NCBI GenBank assembly: GCA_002373555.1
Contig: DFKM01000064.1
Coordinates: forward strand, 1 to 16,908
DNA from: Lachnospiraceae bacterium UBA3645
GTDB taxonomy: Bacteria; Bacillota; Clostridia; Lachnospirales; Lachnospiraceae
DNA length: 16,908 nt
Reading direction: 5' to 3'
Shown here piece after piece: positions 6,289 through 13,007 of the stretch. The notes beneath the pieces are model-generated. The model did no database searches. It was given only the letters and a program-made list of their open reading frames with translations, and had not been told where the DNA came from. The translations under genes and the position numbers were made by a program. Each line of letters opens with the position of its first letter. The first letter of the stretch is position 1.

Positions 6289-8940
6289 TTACTTGGTCTC
6301 AAACCATGTGTGTCCGCAGCTTACGGCAACTTCCAGCGGCACCTTCAGCTCCGCCGCACCATGCATCTCATGATACAGGATCTCACGGGCTGCTTCCTGT
6401 TCCTCTTCCGGCACTTCGAGAAGCAGTTCGTCATGCACCTGCAGCACGATCCTTGCCCGCAGGCCGGCTTCCTTCAGTGCTCTGTCAACACGTATCATAG
6501 CGATCTTCATGATGTCCGCGGCGGTCCCCTGGATCGGGGAATTCATCGCAACGCGCTCGCCGAACTGGCGCTGCATGAAGTTCGATGCTTTCAGTTCCGG
6601 GATCGGCCGGATCCTGCCGTACAGGGTTCTGACATAGCCGAGCCGTTTTCCGCGGGCGACCAGTGCATCCAGATATTCCTTTACCTGCGGATATGTTTCA
6701 AAGTATCGTTCTATATATTCGCTTGCTTCTTTTCTTGTAATGCTCAGGTCTTCGCTGAGTCCGAACGCACTGATGCCGTAGACGATCCCGAAATTGACCG
6801 CCTTCGCATTGCGGCGCATTTCCGGCGTCACTTCATCAAACGGGATGTGGAACACCTGCGAAGCCGTGATCCGGTGAATGTCCTGATCCTGATTGTAGGC
6901 TTCGATCAGCTTTTCATCTCCGGACATGTGCGCCAGCACGCGCAGCTCGATCTGGGAATAGTCAGCGTCAATGAACACGCAGCCGCTATCCGGCACAAAG
7001 ACCTTCCGGATCGCGCGGCCGAGTTCCATTCGTACGGGAATGTTCTGCAGGTTCGGATCGGTCGAGCTGATCCTGCCGGTGGCTGTGATCGTCTGGTTGA
7101 AATGTCCGTGGATGCGCTCGTCTTCTCCGATAAATACCGCCAGGCCGTCCGCATAGGTGGATTTCAGCTTGGTCAGTGTACGGTAGGAAAGCACCTTCTC
7201 CGCGATCGGATGGATACCTTTCAGCTTTTCCATCACATCGACATTGGTCGAATAGCCGGTCTTCGTCTTCTTCGCATACGGAAGCTTCATCTCGTCGAAC
7301 AGGACTTCGCCGAGCTGCTTCGGGGAATTGATGTTGAACGGATGTCCGGCCAGTTCGTAAATCTCCGCTTCCAGCTGCGTGATGCTGCCGGTCAGGTTAT
7401 CTCCGTATTCCTTCAGCGCATCCCTTTTCACCCGGATGCCTGCTTTTTCCATATGATACAGCGAGCAGATCAGCGGCATCTCGATCTCTGTATAGAGCTT
7501 CAGCATGCCCTTCTCTTCCAGCTTTCCAGTGATCGCATCTGCTGCAGCCAGCAGGATATCCGCGCCCTGCGTTTCTTTGGTCACGGGCGTTGTATCCGCC
7601 AGGAATTCCGCCGAAATATCCGTAATATCATAAGCGCTCTTCAGAGGATTCAGCAGGTAAGCGGCAACGCCCGCATCCAGGATCTTTGCATCTTCCGGGA
7701 TGTCATATTCGTGCAGCAATGTTTTCAGATCCAGCGTAATGACCCGCGCTGACGCAGCGATTACGTCCGAAAGTAAAGCGGAAATGTCTTTCCTGCGCAG
7801 CGCACCGGCAGTATCTTCTGAAAAATACAGCGCCCAGGTATCCTCCTGTCCAGAACAACGGACGGCAGCACCGGTCAGCATCTTCTCTTTTTTCTTCTTC
7901 TTCTTCTCTTCCTCTGCTTCTCCGATCACGGGAGCAGGCTCATAGAGGAGGAGAATGCTGCTGTCACAACCGTCGGTCAGCTTCTTCCGGATCTTTGCAA
8001 GTTCTGTTTCCTCTGAAATATATTTTACATTGTGTTCACGCGAGTCTGTCCCGGCGACTGCCTCCCCGCCGGCTTCCGCTTCAAAGCGTTTCATCAGCTT
8101 TTTCAGTTCCAGCTTTGCGATCAGCTCATAAGCTTCTTTTGTGAAAACGGACGTGTAAGCCGCCTTCTCCGGATCAAATTCAATCGGCGCCGTGTCACAG
8201 ATCTCTGCCAGCTTCCGGCTCATTTCCGCCATATCAAAATGCTCCGTCAGCATGTTCTTCGCACGCGGCGGCTTCACTTCAGCAAGATTGTCCCGGATGC
8301 CCGCAAGGCTGTGGTATTTCTGAATCAGTGCGGTCGCGGTCTTCTCTCCGATGCCGGGGACGCCGGGGATGTTGTCGGAAGTATCGCCCATCAGCGCCTT
8401 CACATCAATGAACTCCTGCGGCGTGACGCCGTACGCTTCCTTCACATCGTCCGCATAATAATTTTCGGTAACCGTCTTTCCGGCTTTTGTCTTCGGAATG
8501 CGGATGCGGGTCTTTTCCGTGGCAAGCTGCAGCAGATCCCTGTCGCCGGAGACGAGCGTGACTTCAAAACCGGCTTCCTCGGCCTGGCGTCTGAGCGTTC
8601 CCAGGATATCATCTGCTTCGAATCCGGGCAGTTCAAAGACCGGGATTCCGCAGGCTGCGACCAGTTCCTTCATGATAGGGACCTGCTCATGCAGTTCCTC
8701 GGGCATTCCTTTCCGGGTCCCCTTGTATTCCGGGAACATATCGTGCCGGAAAGTCGGCTCTTTTCTGTCAAACGCTACCGCAAGATAATCCGGTTTTTCT
8801 TCATCGATGAGCATCAGCAGCGTATTCATGAAACCAAAGACCGCATTCGTATGCACGCCGGCCGAATTGGTGAGCGGCGGCATGCCGTAGAATGCGCGGT
8901 TAAGGATGCTGTGTCCGTCGATTGCCATTAATTTTTTCAT
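6289..8940 (-). CDS. polA: DNA polymerase I
   Basis: An 883-residue polymerase for Okazaki-fragment maturation and repair. Residues 1 to about 290 are the 5' nuclease domain, with FEADDILG (107-114), SGDRDLLQL (131-139) and GDTSDNIPGVPGIGEKTA (185-202). Residues about 305-475 occupy the 3'-5' exonuclease position but lack the DxE exo I motif (LLYEP instead), so proofreading is probably absent, as in Bacillus Pol I. Residues about 490-883 are the polymerase: motif A DADYSQIELR (658-667), motif B RRNAKAVNFGIVYG (709-722) and motif C HDE (836-838). A Glu/Lys run at about 341-353 sits inside the dead exonuclease domain. The start is placed at MKKLMAIDGH; a longer reading to 9048 would enter the divergent HAD gene. 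The ribosome binding site (GAGAGA) is weak. This is the first gene of the operon. Confidence 0.97.
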   Translation of the reverse strand: MKKLMAIDGHSILNRAFYGMPPLTNSAGVHTNAVFGFMNTLLMLIDEEKPDYLAVAFDRKEPTFRHDMFPEYKGTRKGMPEELHEQVPIMKELVAACGIPVFELPGFEADDILGTLRRQAEEAGFEVTLVSGDRDLLQLATEKTRIRIPKTKAGKTVTENYYADDVKEAYGVTPQEFIDVKALMGDTSDNIPGVPGIGEKTATALIQKYHSLAGIRDNLAEVKPPRAKNMLTEHFDMAEMSRKLAEICDTAPIEFDPEKAAYTSVFTKEAYELIAKLELKKLMKRFEAEAGGEAVAGTDSREHNVKYISEETELAKIRKKLTDGCDSSILLLYEPAPVIGEAEEEKKKKKKEKMLTGAAVRCSGQEDTWALYFSEDTAGALRRKDISALLSDVIAASARVITLDLKTLLHEYDIPEDAKILDAGVAAYLLNPLKSAYDITDISAEFLADTTPVTKETQGADILLAAADAITGKLEEKGMLKLYTEIEMPLICSLYHMEKAGIRVKRDALKEYGDNLTGSITQLEAEIYELAGHPFNINSPKQLGEVLFDEMKLPYAKKTKTGYSTNVDVMEKLKGIHPIAEKVLSYRTLTKLKSTYADGLAVFIGEDERIHGHFNQTITATGRISSTDPNLQNIPVRMELGRAIRKVFVPDSGCVFIDADYSQIELRVLAHMSGDEKLIEAYNQDQDIHRITASQVFHIPFDEVTPEMRRNAKAVNFGIVYGISAFGLSEDLSITRKEASEYIERYFETYPQVKEYLDALVARGKRLGYVRTLYGRIRPIPELKASNFMQRQFGERVAMNSPIQGTAADIMKIAMIRVDRALKEAGLRARIVLQVHDELLLEVPEEEQEAAREILYHEMHGAAELKVPLEVAVSCGHTWFETK

Positions 8941-8965
8941 ATATTTTCTCTCTGAAATGCTTGAA

Positions 8966-8996
8966 TTGCTTCCCTTATTAATAGTATATGTATAAT
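8966..8996 (+). promoter_or_regulatory. Possible promoter of the HAD gene
   Basis: A perfect TATAAT (8991-8996) lies 29 bases upstream of the HAD start. The nearest -35-like hexamer is TTGCTT at 8966-8971, with a long 19-base spacer. The TATAAT is convincing, the -35 weak. It overlaps the candidate polA promoter, so the two divergent transcripts may compete. Confidence 0.45.
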
Positions 8997-9011
8997 AACA
9001 CACTTTGCGAA
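8983..9011 (-). promoter_or_regulatory. Possible polA promoter
   Basis: In the 85-base gap between polA and the HAD gene, the minus strand has TATACT (8983-8988) with TTCGCA 17 bases upstream (9006-9011). The -10 is good but the -35 matches only four of six bases. It is the best candidate for driving the polA-coaE-MBL-ACT-UPF0210 operon, and its -35 reaches close to the HAD ribosome binding site. Confidence 0.4.
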
Positions 9012-9025
9012 TAAGGAAAAGGAAA

Positions 9026-9685
9026 ATGAACACACCGAAACTGATCATCTTCGATATGGACGGACTGATTTTTGACAGCGAAAGGACCTATATGGTCGAG
9101 ATCCGGAAAGCCCTGCGGGACCTCGGATATGAACTGACAGAGGAGGACTACAAGAAGACTGTCGGGATCCGCTTCCCGGAGGCGCAGGAAATCATGAAGA
9201 CCTGTTACGGACAGGATGTTCCGTACATGGACGCCATCGCGGTCGCGCGGCCGCGGATGCTCGCGCGCGCGGCGGAAGGGAACCTGACGGTTAAGCCGGG
9301 GATCCGGGAGCTGCTGGCCGCGATCCGTGCAGCGGGGATCCCGTGCATGATCGCTTCCTCCTCCAAAGAAGAAACCGTGCATGTCTATGTCGAGGGAGCC
9401 GGTCTCTCGGATTATTTCACCTATGTTTTCGGCGGCGATCAGGTGGTGAAAGGGAAGCCGGATCCGGAAGTATTCCTGAAATGCTGTGCGCTTGCAGGTG
9501 TCCGGCCGGAAAATGCGCTGGTGCTGGAGGATTCGGTGAACGGGATCAAAGCCGGGCTGGCGGCCGGGATCCCGGTGATCTGCATTCCGGATATGATCGA
9601 GCCGCCGGCAGAACTGGTGCCTCAGCTGTATGCGCTGTGCAGGGACGGGTTTGAAGTGCAGGAGCTTATGAAGTGTTGTTTGTAA
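9026..9685 (+). CDS. HAD-superfamily hydrolase, beta-phosphoglucomutase-like
   Basis: A 219-residue cytosolic phosphatase or phosphomutase of HAD subfamily I. Motif I is DMDGLIFDSE (residues about 10-19), with the nucleophile and acid Asp in DxD. Motif II is in MIASSS (about 110-115) and motif III/IV in GKPDPEVFLKC and VLEDSVNGIKAG, the hallmarks of the beta-phosphoglucomutase/phosphoglycolate phosphatase group. A four-helix cap of about 65 residues follows motif I. I chose the ATG at 9026 because of the AAGGAAAAGGAA stretch before it; the earlier TTG at 9005 lacks a clear site. The substrate cannot be told from sequence. It is divergent from polA and ends at a bidirectional terminator, so it is probably monocistronic. 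Confidence 0.92.
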   Translation: MNTPKLIIFDMDGLIFDSERTYMVEIRKALRDLGYELTEEDYKKTVGIRFPEAQEIMKTCYGQDVPYMDAIAVARPRMLARAAEGNLTVKPGIRELLAAIRAAGIPCMIASSSKEETVHVYVEGAGLSDYFTYVFGGDQVVKGKPDPEVFLKCCALAGVRPENALVLEDSVNGIKAGLAAGIPVICIPDMIEPPAELVPQLYALCRDGFEVQELMKCCL

Positions 9686-9686
9686 G

Positions 9687-9727
9687 AAGAAAGAGCAGCG
9701 GTTTTCAATGCCGCTGCTCTTTCTTTT
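9687..9727. terminator. Bidirectional terminator between HAD and phosphatase genes
   Basis: A perfect 15-bp stem (9687-9701 with 9711-9725, AAGAAAGAGCAGCGG and its complement) has a nine-base loop. The plus side ends in T-rich TTTCTTTTC. The minus side ends in TTTCTTCTTAC, so it can serve both converging genes. The right arm overlaps the last codons of the histidine phosphatase gene. Confidence 0.85.
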
Positions 9728-10481
9728 CGTACGTCTCGCAGAATCGGGCTGAGAAGGAAGGCTGCACGCCAGCTGCCGTCAGGTGGGAAATATCGCCCAT
9801 CCGCAGCATCCGGAAGGCCGCGATCCCTTTCTGCCGCTCTTCGGTGACCGTTTCGGTAACGGAAGTCGGTGCGGTCGCGGTATTCTGCAGCAGAAGGAAC
9901 GGCGAGCAGTTCCAGAGATGAGACAGCAGGATGCAGGTGATGCCGAAATGGCAGAAAAAGGTCAGTGTCTTTTCGCTTGCCTGCTCCGCACGGTAGATCC
10001 TGCCGTCGCGGACATAGCCGTGTTCCGCCAGAAGCTCGTCAAGTCCGTTCACCGCGCGGTCATAGAGCGGCAGCAGATCGCTGCAACGGACGATCTCGCT
10101 TTCCTTCCAGAGATCCGGATGAAACAATTCCGGATGCGCACCGAAATAAGAAGGCAGGATATCCCAGACGATCCGCGGTCTGTATTTTCCGTCTTCCATT
10201 TTCAGTTCATTCTCATAGGCTTTCCGTACGCCCTCCGACAGATTCGGATCGACTCTCGCGGGAAATTCTTCAAGCCAGGGCAGTGTAACAGCCGTTCTGC
10301 CAAGCTTCGCGAGACTGTAAGATGCCGTCTCCTGCGCTCTTCCGAGCGGCGATACGAACAATTCTCCAGGATTCAGCGCTTCGATCTGCTCCGCGAGCAG
10401 ACCGGCTTCCCGCTTTCCGGTCTCTGTCAGGCTGTCATGTACATAATCCGGATCACCATGCCGGATGAACAATAATCTCAT
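9705..10481 (-). CDS. Histidine phosphatase family protein
   Basis: A 258-residue cytosolic member of the phosphoglycerate mutase-like (histidine phosphatase) superfamily. The N-terminal RHG motif is at residues 7-9 with His8 as the phosphorylated nucleophile. Arg48 lies in SPLGRAQETA and the second catalytic His178 in FFCHFGITC. The middle (about 75-165) is longer than in small members such as CobC and probably forms a lid that sets the substrate, which I cannot name. GGAG lies 8 bases before the ATG. The gene starts 16 bases after the larE stop, so it is probably co-transcribed with larE. No direct link to nickel-pincer cofactor synthesis is known. Confidence 0.9.
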   Translation of the reverse strand: MRLLFIRHGDPDYVHDSLTETGKREAGLLAEQIEALNPGELFVSPLGRAQETASYSLAKLGRTAVTLPWLEEFPARVDPNLSEGVRKAYENELKMEDGKYRPRIVWDILPSYFGAHPELFHPDLWKESEIVRCSDLLPLYDRAVNGLDELLAEHGYVRDGRIYRAEQASEKTLTFFCHFGITCILLSHLWNCSPFLLLQNTATAPTSVTETVTEERQKGIAAFRMLRMGDISHLTAAGVQPSFSARFCETYEKKEQRH

Positions 10482-10497
10482 TTTGTTATCTCCATTT

Positions 10498-11331
10498 TTA
10501 CTGTTTCTTCTCTTTTTCTTTCAGCACTTCGTTCATGCTGCCGGTGCGGTAACCAAGGAGATCCAGCGAAATGTAGGAAAACCCGATCTTCTTCAATGCT
10601 GTATAAGCCTGGATCCTGACCGCCGGCTTCATGAACTGCTCCATATCCTCCGGCAGCAGTTCGATCCTCGCCATATCGCCATGCATACGCACGCGCAGCT
10701 GCACAAATCCCTGCTCCAGAAGATACTGTTCCGCCCGATCGACCATGGACAGCTTCTCTTTCGTGATCCGCTCTCCGTAGGGGAACCGCGTTGCCAGACA
10801 TGCAAAAGAAGGCTTGGACGCGGTCGGCAGACCAAGCTGTGCGGACATCTGCCGGATCTCTGCCTTTGAAAAACCGGCTTCCCGCAGCGGACTTTTTACG
10901 CCCAGCTCGCGGATCGCAATATGTCCCGGCCGGTAATCGCCGTCATCGTCCACATTGGAGCCTTCCGCAATTACAGCAATCCCCTCTGCCGCGGCAGCCC
11001 GGATCAGTCCGCCGAAGATCTCCTTTTTGCAGAGATAGCACCGGTCGGGCTGATTCTCGGTAAAGCCCGGAATCGCCATCTCGTCGATCTTCACAAATCG
11101 CTGCGGAATTCCCTGCACGTTGCAGAACTCCTCTGCTTCACTGGTCTCCCGTTCCGGGAATGCGCCGGATATGCCTGTTACTGCGATGACATTTCCGGGC
11201 AGCGCTTCCTTCGCGGCATACAGCAGAAAGGTGGAATCCACGCCGCCGGAAAATGCGACGGCAAGCTTTCCGTATGATGCCAGCATAGTCTGCAGGTTCT
11301 GATATTTTCCAGTCAATACAGTGTTATCCAT
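10498..11331 (-). CDS. larE: ATP-dependent sacrificial sulfur transferase LarE
   Basis: A 277-residue PP-loop enzyme. SGGVDS at 28-33 is the ATP pyrophosphatase loop; the order then runs through QPDRCYLCKKEIF (95-106), GSNVDDDGDYRPG (124-136) and KPSFACLATRFPYG (173-186), all typical of LarE. LarE adenylates the pyridinium biscarboxylate intermediate and adds sulfur to make the nickel-pincer cofactor first found in lactate racemase. Cys178 corresponds to the sulfur-donor position of the Lactobacillus enzyme. Together with Cys98 and Cys101 it makes a three-cysteine set as in the reported [4Fe-4S] LarE type, which uses a cluster instead of sacrificing the cysteine (inference). larA, larB and larC are not in the window. 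The ribosome binding site (AGAAGG) is weak. It sits between the acetyltransferase (173-base gap) and the phosphatase (16-base gap). Confidence 0.93.
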   Translation of the reverse strand: MDNTVLTGKYQNLQTMLASYGKLAVAFSGGVDSTFLLYAAKEALPGNVIAVTGISGAFPERETSEAEEFCNVQGIPQRFVKIDEMAIPGFTENQPDRCYLCKKEIFGGLIRAAAAEGIAVIAEGSNVDDDGDYRPGHIAIRELGVKSPLREAGFSKAEIRQMSAQLGLPTASKPSFACLATRFPYGERITKEKLSMVDRAEQYLLEQGFVQLRVRMHGDMARIELLPEDMEQFMKPAVRIQAYTALKKIGFSYISLDLLGYRTGSMNEVLKEKEKKQ

Positions 11332-11433
11332 ATAGATACCTTCTTATTATTTATCAGCATGCTGAACAAATTCAGGAGCATACACTGCACCGGCAAAGGC
11401 ATTTTGCAAAAAACCGAAAGCCGTACGCGGTGG

Positions 11434-11463
11434 ATTCTTCGGACAATGAATTGTCCTCAGAAT
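11434..11463. repeat. Interrupted palindrome in the acetyltransferase-larE gap
   Basis: The arms ATTCT-TC-GGACAAT and ATTGTCC-TC-AGAAT flank a central GA. The outer five and inner seven bases pair perfectly and the two TC/TC positions do not. Read on the minus strand it contains CATTCTGAG...CGAAGAATCC, resembling a repeat motif seen scattered through many bacterial genomes (my recollection). The 173-base gap 11332-11504 also has a 12-base palindrome TCAGCATGCTGA at 11354-11365. The first could be an mRNA-processing or terminator-like stem after the acetyltransferase gene, but it has no T-run. Confidence 0.55.
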
Positions 11464-11504
11464 GACAGCTGTTCTTCAACTCAACCTGATCCCGTAATCT
11501 GCCT

Positions 11505-12128
11505 TTAATACATATCCGGTGCCATCCGGTCTTCTTCCGTGATCTCCCGGATCGGCCGGCACGGAACGCCTGCCGCAAAAGTGTTCTCCGGGATATTTCT
11601 CGTCACCACGCTGCCTGCGCCGATCACGCAGCCGTTTCCGATCGTCACGCCGCCGCAGATCGTCACATTCCCGGCGATCCAGCAGTTGTCACCGATCGTG
11701 ATCGGCTTTGCGTACTCCAGATCGCTCATCTCTCCCTCGTCGTTCCGGAATACATTCCGCTCCTGCCAGCGCATCGGATGCACCGGTGTGAGAATGCTCA
11801 CATTCGGGCCGAAAAAGACATCGTTTCCGATCGTGACGGGCGCGCAGTCGATACAGGTGAAATTGAAATTCGCGAAAACATTGTCACCGAAATATGTGAA
11901 TTCGCCGTAATCGCAGATCACCGGGCCGAACATGAAGAGGTTCTTTCCCGCATGCGGAAAGATCTCCCGCAGAATACGGTCTCTGTTCTCATCTTTTTCA
12001 GGCAGGCTGCTGAATTCCCGGCACAGATCATGCGCCCGGGCTCTCTTCTCCGGCAGACCGTCTTTCGCCGGATCGTAAAGCCGGCCGGCAAGCATTTTTT
12101 CCTCTTCGTTTCTGTATTCTTTATCCAT
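11505..12128 (-). CDS. Sugar O-acetyltransferase (maltose/galactoside acetyltransferase-like)
   Basis: A 207-residue trimeric left-handed beta-helix acetyltransferase of the LacA/Maa/NodL group. The N-terminal helical part (1 to about 60, with EEKMLAGRLYDP) is the Maa-type domain. Hexapeptide repeats follow from about 75 to 185 (for example VTIGNDVFFGPNVSI and ITIGDNCWIAGNVTI). The catalytic His117 lies in TPVHPM, and NFNFTCIDCAPV matches the active-site strand. It transfers acetyl from acetyl-CoA to a sugar hydroxyl; the acceptor is not known. The ATG overlaps the stop of the upstream tcdA-like gene by 8 bases (ATGGATAA), with CAGGAG 9 bases upstream, so the two are translationally coupled. 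Confidence 0.93.
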   Translation of the reverse strand: MDKEYRNEEEKMLAGRLYDPAKDGLPEKRARAHDLCREFSSLPEKDENRDRILREIFPHAGKNLFMFGPVICDYGEFTYFGDNVFANFNFTCIDCAPVTIGNDVFFGPNVSILTPVHPMRWQERNVFRNDEGEMSDLEYAKPITIGDNCWIAGNVTICGGVTIGNGCVIGAGSVVTRNIPENTFAAGVPCRPIREITEEDRMAPDMY

Positions 12129-12855
12129 TTCGTGAAACTCCTGTAAGATCCTTGATCACTTCTCCGGCGATGATCAGACCGCAGACGGACGGGACGAACG
12201 CAATGCTTCCCGGCACATCTCTTCTGCCGGGATGATCCGGATCCGGAATGCCGCGTATTGCAGTCTCCACCGGCTTCTCTTCCGAATACACTACCTTCAG
12301 GCTGTCCACCCCTCTTTTGCGCAGTTCCTTCCGCATGATCCTGGCAAGCGGGCAGCCGGCAGTTTTATAGATATCCGCCACTTTGAACTGTGTCGGATCC
12401 AGCTTATTCCCGGCGCCCATCGCGCTGATTACCGGCACGCCTTCGCGCCTGGCCGTCATAATGATCTCCAGCTTGGCCGTGACGGTATCGACCGCATCCA
12501 CCACATAATCATATTCCGGAAATGGGAATTCATGGGAATTTTCGGGCAGAAAGAATTTCTGATGCACCCGGATGTCCGCTTCCGGATTGACCGACAGCAT
12601 CCGTTCCCGCATCACTTCCGTTTTATTTCTCCCGACCGTCTCCTGCGTCGCGATGATCTGCCGGTTAATGTTGCTGAGACTCACCGTATCATTATCAATC
12701 AGATCAAAGGCGCCAATCCCGCTCCGAACGAGTGCCTCGCAGACATAACCGCCCACGCCGCCGAGGCCGAAAACGGCCACGCGCGATGCCGCCAGTTTTT
12801 CCATTGCTTCCGCACCGAGAAGCAGTTCTGTTCTCGCAAATCTGTCATCCATCAT
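12121..12855 (-). CDS. tcdA: tRNA threonylcarbamoyladenosine dehydratase (TcdA/CsdL-like, ThiF family)
   Basis: A 244-residue E1-like adenylating enzyme. The nucleotide loop GLGGVGG is at residues 30-36, the acidic pair at Asp54 and Asp56 (LIDNDTVSLSN), and Asn62 and Arg65 lie in the SNINRQ motif. VVDAVDTVTAKLEI in the middle and the SIAFVPSVCGLIIAGEVI tail complete the TcdA pattern. The enzyme uses ATP to close t6A37 of ANN-decoding tRNAs to the cyclic ct6A form. There is no C-terminal rhodanese domain, which argues against MoeB/ThiF sulfur-carrier activation. Two adjacent ATGs (12855 and 12852) are possible, behind a GGCAGG site. It is the first gene of the minus group ending at 9705. No strong promoter stands out in 12856-13007 on this strand. 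Confidence 0.92.
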   Translation of the reverse strand: MMDDRFARTELLLGAEAMEKLAASRVAVFGLGGVGGYVCEALVRSGIGAFDLIDNDTVSLSNINRQIIATQETVGRNKTEVMRERMLSVNPEADIRVHQKFFLPENSHEFPFPEYDYVVDAVDTVTAKLEIIMTARREGVPVISAMGAGNKLDPTQFKVADIYKTAGCPLARIMRKELRKRGVDSLKVVYSEEKPVETAIRGIPDPDHPGRRDVPGSIAFVPSVCGLIIAGEVIKDLTGVSRNG

Positions 12856-12945
12856 TCTTACCTGCCGAATCGAATTGAAGCTATCCTATCATATTTTTTA
12901 TGCATGGAAAACTCCCTTTTTCGATGTTTTCATATATAAAAATAC

Positions 12946-12974
12946 TTGTCTGCAGCAACAGGCGGACTTATAAT
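12946..12974 (+). promoter_or_regulatory. Promoter of the EutH-like gene
   Basis: TTGTCT (12946-12951), a 17-base spacer and a perfect TATAAT (12969-12974) form a good housekeeping promoter 33 bases before the EutH-like ATG. The rest of the 152-base divergent gap is AT-rich and holds no other structure I can support. Confidence 0.75.
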
Positions 12975-13007
12975 GTAGAGCGATCACAAATGCAGGGGTG
13001 AACGATC

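Noticed and set aside
6271..6290. GGGG-N5-CCCC followed by seven T on the plus strand, terminator-like
   Set aside because: The stem is only four base pairs and there is no plus-strand gene to end. The T-run is mostly the end of polA on the minus strand.
5659..7752. Long plus-strand open frame of 697 codons
   Set aside because: It lies antisense to coaE and polA, whose motifs are unambiguous. The composition is biased and no family pattern is seen.
8941..9048. Longer N-terminus for DNA polymerase I
   Set aside because: The added residues cross the divergent promoter region and the HAD gene; Pol I homology starts at MKKLMAIDGH.
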